Shown here: positions 37,601 through 49,492 of the stretch, one piece after another | How the letters are laid out: each line of letters begins with the position of its first letter | How positions within the stretch are numbered: the stretch's first letter is position 1 | Source of the DNA: Dimorphilus gyrociliatus | Lineage: Eukaryota; Annelida; Polychaeta; Dinophilidae | Reading direction: 5' to 3' | DNA length: 64,000 bases | Assembly: GCA_904063045.1 (NCBI GenBank) | Contig: CAJFCJ010000015.1 | Location: 496,001 to 560,000 of the forward strand | Notes under the pieces: model-generated | Told to the model about the DNA's origin: nothing | Database searches by the model: none | The model's input: the letters and a program-made list of their open reading frames with translations, nothing else | Translations under genes and position numbers: made by a program

Positions 37601-39774
37601 CAAATAGTAAAATAAACGACAAATCTACCATAAAAAAAACGGAAATTGGCGTTAAAAAGAGGAAAAATATATATTCTTTGATGTGGTTAAAACTTACAAA
37701 CGAATGAGCAGGTTAATTGAGCTAAAATTGTGCCAATAGGAATAGATTTTTGAGGATCTTTCAAGTCTCCTGACATGTTTGATCCGGTCATAATGCCTTA
37801 AAAATTAAAAAATTTCGTTTGATGTTTGAACACCAATCAATTAAATATACCAACCAGTTACCGATGGAAAATATATTGCGCACAAAGCTACAAAAGTTAT
37901 TGCCATATCAGATACGACTTCGCCACGTTCCGGACTGCCTTCTACTCCTCTTACAACTTCTTTCTCCTTCAAGTAATGAGAGTGAGCGTTTTGTGCAAAT
38001 ACGCCAGAAGCAACACCTGGTATGCCCGGGATATATGACAAGTTATGAGTTTTATAGTATTCGCATGACTCCGGAGTAGCACCGGTTGAATTTCCGCAGA
38101 AGTTATTATAAATTGGGCCTGATGTATTTTTCGAACACCAAACTCTTCCGCTTGCAGTAATTGATTTATGAGTAAGTAGCCTATTACCTAACATGCAGAT
38201 ATTCACATCTCTTGTATTGGCATTTGCTTGAAAGGCTCCTATATAGACACAAATTATCGAAATGATGACACAGGCTAGGGATATCGGAGCGAACATCTGC
38301 ACGAAACGGACACCAACCGCAACGACCAAAGTTAGGATAAGTAGCGTGACTGTTCCGTATACTCTCATGTTATTGTCGGGGTTGTGGTGGATATCTCCAA
38401 AATAGGCCAGTTGCGGCGCCATATATTGTAGGAAGATCTCGATAGCACCCAGTATGTACAAATCGACAGCGAATGTATTCGCCAAGTAGAAGCAAATCCC
38501 GACTGCACCACCGCATTCTGGACCCAAATTACGAGAGATCATGAAATATGAGCCACCAGCTGAAATCAATTTATTGTAATTTTTGTGTTAATAAAGTTTT
38601 AGCTTTTGTTACCTTGAACCATCCCGTTTGTTGCTATGGCACTCATCGATATAGCAGTAACGAACGTCTGAGAGAAGAATAAAAAAACCAATTTACTTTA
38701 TAGAATTCTCACATTCTGTTTTATTTATTTTGATAGCTAAACGGAACCTACGGTCAAACAGCAGAGAAAGACCATTACAAATGATTGAATAACTCCCGCC
38801 GAACCTACTATCCAAGCCAAGCGAACGAACATTAACACCCCAAAAATATGTTGAATTGTCGGAAGGTATACGCCAAATATAACACCAAGTTGGGCCATCT
38901 GCAATAAAAAAGCATTAAAAAAGTCGTCACAGTATCTATTTTCGGAATTTCAATCAATAGTTTGTCCCTGAATGACAGCTCGAATTGCGTATTGATGATG
39001 TTGATTTGTGAAAAACTTATCTGATTGAAAAGTTACACGGATTCGAACTCATCATTAGTAACGCACCGCCAAGCACGACACTTGGAAAATAAACTTACAT
39101 ACCTTAGGTTTTTTAGCCTCTGCATCTTTTTCCGACGGGTGAACAGTGTGATAATTAACGAGTGACTTTACGAAAGTTGCAACACGAGGCATTTGCTTCA
39201 TGTCTTCTTCATACAAGTACAGGTTCTTTTTTGCCCCATGATCGTTCATATCCCCCGTCGAGGCTATATAAAATGACAAATATTCGTAATAGGTTAGGCA
39301 ATTGATAGTATAAAAAAAAATTGGGGGAAATAGAGTTATAAAGATAGTCGAAGTTTCTTGGTCAGTTTAAGAAAGGAGTATCGGCTAGAGCTAATTGCGT
39401 CAGCTACTGTGTTATTAAATTTAGCCTAAGCGTCGTTTTTCAGCTGTATAATATGATATAGTTTCGCCTTGATAAGCTCGCTTTTTTAGTTAGATTAAGT
39501 TAGTTCAATGGGTAAAAATCGTTGACTATCTTAAAAGCAGTAAAGCCTAATAGAAGAATTATGTAAAGAATTAGATGACTGTAGAAATCCATAACGTCGA
39601 ATAAGGGTAAACACTCGACAGTAGGTTGCGAAGATTTTTTTTCTCTTCCCGCTCGAATTAAAAATGGAATGTCGAAAGAAACCTCAAACCTTGTTCTTGC
39701 TGGTTTAATTCATTTGTTTCGGTATCCGCGTCTTCAAATTTTTCATCTGCTTTGCTAACTTCAAATTTCGGCAT
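31665..39774 (-). CDS. KCC: K-Cl cotransporter (SLC12A4-7 type)
   Basis: 19 minus-strand coding exons, phases consistent, 1076 residues (human KCCs about 1085-1150): 39774-39690, 39263-39103, 38898-38752, 38667-38613, 38559-37855, 37796-37698, 37624-37567, 37495-37202, 37143-36925, 36864-36671, 36556-36477, 36416-36328, 36263-36157, 35882-35676, 35615-35524, 35472-35374, 32334-32027, 31964-31825, 31756-31665. It carries electroneutral K+/Cl- efflux for cell volume and chloride control. Visible: TM1 [39 protein letters not shown]; the large extracellular loop with NTSG, NNF and paired cysteines; [33 protein letters not shown]; then a long cytosolic C-terminus with [13 protein letters not shown] and [11 protein letters not shown]. 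The Thr in MHTA is the inhibitory WNK/SPAK phosphosite of KCCs. The final [18 protein letters not shown] is the family C-terminus. A 3-kb intron interrupts the C-terminal region. Confidence 0.96.
32335..35373 (-). other. 3-kb intron of the KCC gene
   Basis: This intron is about fifty times the usual size here. It contains TA repeats (34.7-34.9 kb, 35.2 kb), many short AT-rich open frames, and one stretch near 32.98-33.20 kb on the plus strand that reads like protein in two frames. No conserved KCC exon is visible inside. It may hold alternative exons or regulatory DNA. Confidence 0.6.
34681..34900. repeat. TA-rich repeat with TACAGTA
   Basis: Imperfect TA and ATAAATA repeats in the large KCC intron, again containing TACAGTATATAT (near 34785). 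Confidence 0.75.
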
Positions 39775-40217
39775 TTTGCTGCAGAAAATCGATTAAAACT
39801 CCAAAAGATCTTGCTCGCGCTCTCTGCAACGCTGAATGCAGTGCTATAGAACGTTCTATCCGGGCGAGTTTATTAAAAGTAGGGGTAGCAGCTATATCTA
39901 ACCTAGTCGTTATGTTATATATATATATTTTAGTGTATATATAGATATATATATAGATATATATATACAAACTGTAAATGCTTTGTTAAGAAAGAATAAG
40001 AATTTATCTGTCATAAGACTGTATAGAAATTTCTGGAATTATAATCTTTTCGAAAAACTTGGAAATTTAACTCAGCGTATGTCGAAAGATAACACTTGTG
40101 GACGGAAAAAAACGGGACGAGTGTTTTTATAGGCTTAAGGTTTAGGAAAGGGATAAGAGTTATTCTGAAATTAGATTGCCAACTCTTGACGGTCGTGTAT
40201 TTCTTTAAAGTAAAAAT
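39775..40217. other. Spacer between KCC 5' end and CCDC180 3' end
   Basis: Same-strand spacer of 443 bases with a TA repeat at about 39915-39970. It should contain the KCC promoter and the CCDC180 3' UTR. No coding signal. Confidence 0.5.
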
Positions 40218-43200
40218 CTAGTACAATTGCTTAACTTTGTCGACATTTGTCAACCAGTTATTAGTCCATCTCTCTTCTAATAGTTCATTTTTCTTTCTGT
40301 CGTCTTCGATGTTCTTCAGCGTTTCGGTAAAGTACTTTTTATAAGTTTCAAAGGAGTCGTCTCTAGCCTGAATGGTTGATGTATGAGGAAGTGTTGTCTT
40401 TTGGGTAGTTATACTGGTTGTTGTTTCCGACGGCGCCCTCTCTGTTTTTGAAAGGCGCTTGACCTTGGAATCGGACGACGGCAATGTCAGCTCAGTTTTA
40501 GATATTCCTGGCCAAGTTCTTTTACCCCTAGGTAACGCGTTCTTATCTTCAACATCCTCTAGTGGTTCGCCGCTCGCTTTCCTTCTTAATAATTCGCTAG
40601 TAGGATAACAAGTAGCTGCAACGCGTCCCCTTTCTAGGTCGTCCACACAGAGCATCGTATCGAAAAGCAGTAGCAACTTTTCGCTCTTATCCGCTAGATC
40701 TTGTAGAAATTTTGTCGCCATTTTTGCTGCATCCAATTGAAGTGCTGAAGAATGGCTACTTAAATTCTTCAAGTACTCTTTTCTTCTTTCCTCTTCTTTT
40801 CTCCTAAGTTCTACCAGCCTTTCCTCTGCTTGTGGATGTCCCAAAGTGGGCCTTAGTTCGATATCATGCTGTTTCTAAAATGTTATAACAACTCTTTACT
40901 ACTAGAAATCTCTTGTTTTTACTTATTTTAAATCATCTAACCCTTAACTGTTCGCTTAAACGATGCTGTTTCGTAAACTCGTTACTAACAGTCATCTGAG
41001 CGCTTCTCGCCTCATTTATCGACTGCCTAACGACTTCTCGGATAACGCAAGCCGGAACTTTTTCCACTAATTTCTCAAGGCGTTCCAATTGACGCCGAAC
41101 TTCTTGTACACAATGATTATGATATTCGTCGGCTTGTTTAAAGTAAGACACCAGTTTCTCACACACAACATCAGCGCATTGCTCGAATGTATCTTGAAGG
41201 GCACGGGGACGGGTCACGGCCCTATTACCCTTTTGACGGTAGTAGATATCAGCAGCAGTTAAGAGGCCGTCCGTTGAATCTCGTAATATTTTCCTTACTT
41301 TACCCAGAAAATGTTTTTCTTCGCTAGGTTCATCGCATTCTCCAAAATGAAGATATTTCTTATCCCATTTTACGCCACCGTCCTTCCGGCTATACAAAAA
41401 TACATAGAATTTTCTAAACTAAATAAGTCTCTTTATTTCGTTAAAAAAGGGGGAAGGGGGAAATAATACAAATAGCTTAATGCATAAGCCTACTTTCACT
41501 ACAGGCGTAATAATGTAGTTATGGCAAAAAAAAGCGGAATATATCAAAAGCGAGAAAATCGCACACAAAAAAAATACGTGCGTATTACATAGAATATAGC
41601 TTGTGCTAATTAACCTCACCTAGAAGAGATAGTCGACGAGCTTTTGCTATAAGAATAAAAACACACGCAACAATGTTATGTAGAGCGATTATAACAAGCA
41701 AACAAAACACATGTACGACTTCAAAGACCTCCAACGCCTATAATATAGGCGTCTCTTCGATCCTCGAAAACAGTAATCGTAATAAAAAGAATATAAGTGA
41801 TCGTTATATCGTTTCCTATACTATAAAAAAAGCGAAATCACGCCGTGCAAAAAATCTACTTTCACCCCAGTCGCGACTCTGTTATATATAATAAAACGCT
41901 TAGTGGAGTGCTAGTACCGTGGGCGTCTAGAATGGACAACACCGGCTGTTTGAGTAGAAATCAGCGTCTCTTGACTGCCAGTTGTTTGACCAGCGCTGTA
42001 AAAGTTATTAAAGTTTCGAAGTAGTTTGTTTTTTTTGTTGTTGAAGAAAAGAATTATTATAATAATAAAAAAAAACGTTCAAAAACAAAAAAGGAAAGTT
42101 TACCTTTAATATAAAAACTATTTAAAAAGTACCTTCTTCCGTCGTATAATATTATTGTTATACCTTATACTATATATTTAAAGTTTATATCTTTTAAATT
42201 AAGATACTTACGCTGACGCAGCCCGTTTTTCAGATCGATTGCTTTTAGCTGATTTTTCTCTTGCTGTCTGTTCTCTACTTGCCGCTTGAGGCGCTCCAGA
42301 TGCCGAAGCCCATTCTCCGTCCAATTCGGCTGAACTACCGAATCTCTTCTTTTGGGAATTGAGTATATTTTTAATAGTTACAACTGTAGGATCTTCGGGT
42401 GCCTGCTTCGCTCGAACCGGTGCCGATACACTAATCGTAACCGACGCTTCAGAAGGCGCCTTCTTCATTTTAGAAACGGCTACAGCCGCGGGCAAACTAA
42501 TTAGTACTACCGGCTCAATCTTCATGCAATTCAAATAGACTGTTCGAAGTTTGAAAGCGTCAAATATCGGTATCAAACTCTCTTGTAAATCGGTTGGTGT
42601 TACGTCTTCTTTATCTAAATTTGGTCTTTCGCAAGCATCGATTCTCCTCTCGAGGGTATCCAAATAATCTGTTAATTTTCCCGCTTCTGTATTCGATAAT
42701 GCTACTTCGGATTTAATCTTAACTTGGCTATTTGTTAACCATCTGGAAATTTTTTCAATAAACAATAAATCGATCATGTGATGCTTAAAACGATCTTCAA
42801 ATTCTATTGATATTCTCTGTAGTTGTTCTAATCTTTTCGCTTCGATACCTTCTAAATCGGACATTACGAATCCTTCAGTACTATCGATTTTATGAGAGAG
42901 TTTCTCTAACTGTTTCCTATAATCTTCCACCTCGTCCACGCAAAAATTACCACCGTCAGAGAATAATTGGAAGGATTTTATGAAATTCGCATTACTCTCC
43001 CGTACAACTTGCAGCGTATCGTCCAATTGTTGACGAAATTTGCGTAAGGATTTACGAATAATCTCCATGAACCGCTCCTGTTCCTCCTGCAATTTCGACG
43101 ATAAAGCTAGCAATTTCGAGCTTTTCGTAGCCTTTACGAAAATATCTTCTAACGATTCAATAGTTCGCCTAAAGTCGTTGACTAGGTCGTTATGCTCGCT

Positions 43201-46200
43201 GTTTAGATTTTTATACATTCCTCGTGCATCGGACAGCGTTTGAATAACACCTCGGACATGTCTGTCTATTCTTTCGGAATGCATAATAAGTTCTGCCGCA
43301 CGAACATTATGTACGTCCAATTCCGCCCTCAGGGGTCTTGGTTCGTGAAGATGCATTCTAAGATCTAATTCTGCCTTTAATTCTTCCATTTTAGCTGCCA
43401 CAACACTGTTTGACCTTTCAACCGCCTCCGACGCCCAGCCGCCAACGTGCGATAGGAAATTCAGACGAATTGCTTTCTTAACACTCTGTATTAGCTCGTC
43501 AGATATCTCAAATTCCCTTAACTGACTCTCTTCTTCTTTCACCATGTCTTCTTTTTTTATCCCCTTTATTCTTTTCTCCTTTTTAGCCTTATGAGCATAA
43601 AATCTTCGGCCGTCATCCAGTTCAATGACCTCACAATCTGCTTCCGGTTCGTTCGTACTTACTCCAAAATATTTACATAAAGCTTCTTCATAGTTTTCCA
43701 ACTCAGATTTAATCATTTTCGGGTAGACATTTACAACGTTTAACTGTTCGTTATGAAATTTTTCATAACTATCTTTGATCTTGGCCAAGCTATCTAAAGC
43801 AATTTTCAAATGGGATTTCAGGTTAACCTCATTCGGAGCTTGTCTCATTTTATCCATGACAATATCTAAATTAGCTTCTGCATCTTGATTCGTCGTATCG
43901 TGAGATTTTCTAGATTCTTCTAATTTCTCCTGCAAACGCCTTTCCTGTTTTGTTAAAGCAACATCATGAACGTCCCAGACGTGCGATGCTCCTTGGGTAA
44001 ATTTAAACAGCGACTTTATAGCCGTTAAGGCGCTTTTATGTTCGGCTTCTGACTTTTTATCGAGCACTTCCAACTCGTTCTCTAAAGCTCGTTGCCTAGA
44101 ATTTAATAAGGGTAAACAACGTTCTTCAATTATCAATTTGGCCGCATGCTCCGTGCAAATACCTCGTTCGAAGAGGTCGCCCTAAAAAAGAAAGAGAAAC
44201 AAAACATCAGAAAATTCTTAATGTAAGCAGACTGACTTAAATATCATAAAAGGTGTTTTATCCTATGAAAATATTACCTGAATTCCTTCCATAGCTGACA
44301 AACAATTTCGACAAATTTTTTCATATTCTCCATGCAATTTTCTGTAGAATTCCTGATTCTTTTCATCTAGGGGGTTTTTTTTATTATTATTACAAAATGA
44401 AAAAAGATGAGAGAGAAAAAGAGAGTGAGTGAGTGAGTTAGTGAATGACTGAATGAAAAGAGAAAGATAGAGAGAGAGAGAGAGAAAGTAGAAAAGGGGA
44501 AAGAAAAGGTCTTAAAAAAATATTCTATATATGTTTATTTTTTATATTTTGAATGTTACCTTACCAATTTTTTTGGACACATTTGTTAAATCCTTATTCC
44601 AGCCGTAAACAATTGCTTTAGTTGATTTTGGCGGCTTCAAATTTCTAATAATAAATTAAATGAATAATTTCATTAGCGTTTTTGGCATTTTTTGTTTATA
44701 TAATCTATTTACTTTATTGATTGAATCAGGCCGTGTCTATACCCTAATAACTCTCCCAGGCATTGCGACAATTCCGATTTTACATTGGCCACACATATAG
44801 AATTTACTACTTGGTCGCTGTTGACGAATTCTTCGAAGCGCTTCACTTCCGCTTCGATCTGTAGATGGCGCCAAGCATGTAATCTCTTTTTCCAAAAAGA
44901 GTAAGCCTCTTTATCCCGTTCTATATTTGCGATGAGTAGACGACAATGTAAACTTGTATTAGAACGTCGATTAGCTAATAGAGTTTGGTTGATTTGCTGT
45001 TATTAAAAAGAAAGGTTTCAGACCTACGATCCTTTTACAATTGACGCGTGCGATAGCGAGAGCAAAACAGAATCTCTATACGGAAAATACGGAGAGGGAG
45101 AGAAAGGAGAAAAACTGATTATTAAGCTTTTTGAACTATGAGGGTATTGTAAGGTATGAGGCCAAAATTTTCTGCTTCAGTAACCGTGCGTGACTACAAT
45201 CCCGACAGTCGAAAAGGAAATATGAACGGTCGACTTGTTCTAATGATTTTACATTTAACAACGTCATTAAGAGTAACAATTGCCCATAAGAATAAACGAT
45301 ATAACTTTTGAAAACTGTAGGAAACCTCTTTAAATGTAAGAGAGATTGCAAGAAAGGTAATATAAATAGGGGTCAAAGAGGTTTGAGGAGATGTAATAAA
45401 TATAAAAGAAAAAGTTGGTTAAGCACATACGTACAACTTAAAATAGAAACACGAAGTAGCTATTAGTGGCTACCATATTCCATATTTCATTTAAGACCCT
45501 AATTTTAGCTGTTCGTTATTGATTTTCTATACTAATGAAACATAATACGAATGATATGACATAATCGATGCCCGAAGTTGTAATAACAAATATAATCCTC
45601 AAATAACGCACACTTAATATAATCAATGAAAATTTTTTGTGAAGACTTTAGCCAGTAGGTAATTCAAGGGTCAACATCAAAGTTTACAACCTCTCTATCT
45701 CAATCACTTTACTTCTGTGTTTGTATAGTAAGGAAATTAAAGCGTTAGCTTTAGCTGAACATTTTAGATTTTCATTTTCCAATATAGAATTAATGCTTTT
45801 CCCTCATAAAAACTCAAATAGACAATTATATATATATACTTTATATTTTACATAGATTTTTTATTACTATTTATTAAATTAATAAAGAAGAAATTGTATT
45901 GAAATGTTTATTGATGTTACTTCTGAATTTTTTATGCCTTTCTCAAGATTCACATAAGCAAGTAGATGCTATTTCAGAAGAGAAACTGTACCCTTCTTAA
46001 AGCATAACTCAGAATCGATAGACCATCATTAAAATAAGACTTTTCTCCCTCTTCTTCTTCTCCTTCTTCCTCTTCTCTCTCTCTCTCTCTCTTTCTGTCT
46101 ATCTGTCTATCTGTCTATCCTCCCACATTCATATACCAATCTATACCTCTATCTATCTATATATCTATCTTGCTATTAATACTTAATAGCTATAGAAAAT

Positions 46201-49005
46201 TTCCCTCATTTGAATACTTATTAGCATAAATAAACTTGATTAAAACGTCTTAAAGGCAATTTGAGCCCTCTCAGAAAATTTAAACGGCTAAAGTCATGTA
46301 AATTTTTAGATATTGTAAATCTGGGATGTTACTAACAGCAATATTGCCCTAGAGAACATTTAAAGCGATAGAGAATCTTTTCCTTAAATAGAAAAGACCT
46401 TGGGCTAGTCCAATTGGACAAAGTTAATTCTATAACGAAACATTTTGGAATCTTTTAAAAAACCACTTTAAATTGACATTAAATACTAATATGGTATTCT
46501 AAGTTAAAGACCATTCTCAAGAGACGTTGGTAAAAGAGGAAAAAAACGAATTCTATCCTACCGCAGAAGGGAACCTACAAAACTATAAGCATTTTGATGC
46601 ATCGATCTTCGCAACAAAGGATACTTTCATGGCTTAAATGATTAGCACAATGGATAGATTTATACAGGATTTTCTAAACTACAATGTCAAGGTTAACATT
46701 TTGGTTAACAATCTAAAATGATAGAGTTTCTGAATAGGCAATGCTGTAAATAAATAATGCGGAGAACCAAGAAAAGGAAATTTTAATAAGATCCTTTCCA
46801 TGTGAAATTGAAAGAAAAACGAATCATTAGCTAAGAAAAAAAGGAACGGAATTGCTTTAATGATTTTTTCACGTTCCATAGGTTTTACTTTAAAAAAATA
46901 GAGAAAAAAAACCTGTAGGGAAGGTCATTGACACCTATTTTGTTACTTTCCTACAGACGCAGACAAATAGAAAGATGCTGATACAGATGAGGATCTGTAC
47001 TCTTCTTAAAATACCGCTCATAATTCGATAGGCCTCTGTAGAACTAATACTTTTTTTTCATCATTAGTATTTTCTTTAGAGATAGAGAAAAATTTCATCC
47101 CATTAAGATAATGATTGCCATATTTAACTTTGCTTTTAATCAAATTTTTACCCTATTTTTATCGAGAAAAACAAGTCACATTAAATCATTTTTAGTAATA
47201 ATCGATACCAAAAAAAAGCCCTGAAGATTAGATTACAAAGTCATATCAATATCATTCTGCCAGTACCAAAAGTCATTGACGTTGATTGTTATTCTATCCG
47301 ATAGTTCCATTTAATTATGTCATAAAAAGCCAATGATCGAAACAGAAGAATAAATATTATCTTTTACTTTTTCACATGGGAATTTCATTTCTTTTTTTTT
47401 TTGAAGAGGGGGAGGAGTGGGAGGAAAACAAGGGAGCGAAGATAAATCATATAGTGCACATTCCTAAGTAAACATTATGGAAATTTAATAGACATTTTCT
47501 CAATATTAAAGGAACTTCTGAAAGGGACGATGTAAAATATTGCCAGTCTGATCAGTCTGATCTACAGATGATAGTCTATACGATATGACATCTTAATCCA
47601 TACAAAACAAGTAGAAACGCAAAAATGATCTGTTAATTTCGATCTCTTTATCAACGATGTGGAATAGTTTCTTCTGACGTAATGAGACTAATACACGAAG
47701 TCTTGGAAATAGGTAATGTCACGGTCAGTTAGAAGGTTGGTAATTATAACAAAAAAAAAATAGAGAGAAATCTAAGGAGACTCGTGAAAAAGCTAATGAA
47801 TAGTTGATAATTATCAATAGTTCTAAATATCAATTTAGAACTCATTAATATAATGGAATTTATCTTGGTTAAGAAGTTTACAAAGTGTAGAAAGTACCCG
47901 TAGAGATTATTGTATACGTAAATATAGTATATGTGGTATGCTATGTACAATTTATTATTTTGATATATGGTACTTACTTGGGAATCTGCATCCAGATATT
48001 TTTCCAGATCTGCGGCCAATAGGTAAGATATCTTATATAGTTTATCAGCATGGTGTGATAGAATTTTTTGAGCCTTAAATGTAAAGATAATTTATAGATA
48101 AATAAAAAATTTCCCGTATAAATTTAAATTACCTCGATAGTCCTTTTATCTTCTATTTCGTGAAGTTCCGCCTCAAGAGCACAAATCCATTTCTTTCGCT
48201 CCTCACTCTGATCGTGAACAGTCCTCCATATTAACTTCAACTCTTCTAACGTGCAAGTGAATAAGCTCTCGTCATCTTCAATCTTCTTAAAAACTTGTGA
48301 TATATATTCATCATTTTCAGTCAACTTTTTTATAAGGTCTTCGCTAACGGAAGTTATCTCCGGTTCGAACCTATTTCCTACTATAGCTAATTGTTGACGC
48401 ATGTCCTCCAAGATAGATTCATGCCGCCTTCGGCGACTCTTACTAATTTTGTCTATAATTGACAAATCATTTGTTTTTGTTGGGGCAATTACATCAGGTA
48501 GTCCTTCAACGACTTTTACGTCTTCTTCACCCTCGCTTACAGGTTCTTTTGCATTGGATTCGATAAATTTAAAAAAAATTGGATTCTCTATTCTGTCATC
48601 ATTTGATTGAGTTGTGGCCCAAGTCAGTTGCCTCTTATCTAACATACCCTCTTTATTATTTGAACTTGCTACTGGTATTCGTTTATCTTTCCTTCTAGTA
48701 GCTGTTCCTACATTAGACATGAAAGTTGGCTCTCTATCATCAAGTTTAACACTCGGAGCGGATTGTAATCTTATTTCGCTTTTTTGCTTTTCTAATGATC
48801 GAACCAGTTGAACCTATTAATAATTTTGTAAAATAAATAACAATTTCACGAAAGCCTCTGGCTATTTATATACTTCAGCATCAAATTTTTGCCTATAAAT
48901 TTTTCCACTTGGAATCACCCGAGTTTGAATTGGGGTAGTTTCTTCTAGTTTTTCTGATCTTGCCTGATTGGTAGAATTAATACGTTCCGTTGCTGATGAT
49001 GCCAT
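40218..49005 (-). CDS. CCDC180: CCDC180-like coiled-coil protein
   Basis: Ten minus-strand exons in phase: 49005-48874, 48813-48133, 48073-47978, 44996-44713, 44644-44565, 44366-44278, 44181-42212, 41995-41918, 41389-40942, 40874-40218; 1504 residues (human CCDC180 about 1650-1700). The whole protein is helical and charged, with extended coiled coils and no membrane segment. Family-like blocks: VWDVHDVALTKQERRLQEKL and DAEANLDIVMDKMRQAP in the DUF4455-like N-terminal half; LLTAADIYYRQKGNRAVTRP and TFEQCADVVCEKL in the DUF4456 region; LRPTLGHP and RGKRTWPGI near the C-terminus. Expression of the family is linked to ciliated cells and sperm; the molecular role is not known. Exons 8 and 9 are joined by a CG|C arginine codon across a 528-base intron. 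Intron 3 is 3 kb long. Confidence 0.87.
44405..44490. repeat. GA-rich / GTGA repeat in CCDC180 intron
   Basis: GAGA runs flank a GAGTGAGTGAGT tetranucleotide stretch, in the intron between exons at 44644-44565 and 44366-44278. Confidence 0.8.
44997..47977 (-). other. 3-kb intron of the CCDC180 gene
   Basis: Almost the same length as the large KCC intron. AT-rich with a CT/TCTA microsatellite. No splice-flanked coding segment with family similarity was found. The short minus-strand open frames near 45.1-45.4 kb and 46.7 kb look random. Confidence 0.6.
46040..46165. repeat. CT / TCTA microsatellite
   Basis: CTT and CT runs followed by TCTATCTG and TATC repeats, inside the large CCDC180 intron. 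Confidence 0.85.
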
Positions 49006-49492
49006 TTTATTTTTACCAAATTAAATGATCTGTACGAAATTCCAATCATTCTTTAAAAATTATCAACTTATTAGTAAAATAACTATTTACTACCTATTAA
49101 TGCTTTCTTAAGTTTTTAATTCAATATATTTACACTAAAAAATATATGAAAATCTTCCTTTTATAAAATTTCATGTAAAAGTTTACTTGGTAACGTTATT
49201 CGACGTAACTATAACAACATTAGTACTACGGCGCGATTTGTAATACCGGCTGAACAATAGGTGAATAAAAATGATAGTTTACGATGAATAACAAAATTTC
49301 CAACTTGTATTTTGGTCAAAAACTAAAACGTCATGATGTAAATTAATAATAAAGTAGGTTATATATTTATGAATTCCAGAACGAAAAAATATATAGCACG
49401 AGGATGTATGATTCTGTATTCTATACAATATTTACAACGTTATTTTTAAGGACAAAAATAATCTCTATACACCCCTCAGGAAGAAAATAACG
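49006..49492. other. Spacer between CCDC180 and I-kappa-B genes
   Basis: 487 bases, both flanking genes on the minus strand. AT-rich with no open frame. It presumably holds the CCDC180 promoter and the I-kappa-B 3' UTR. Confidence 0.5.
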
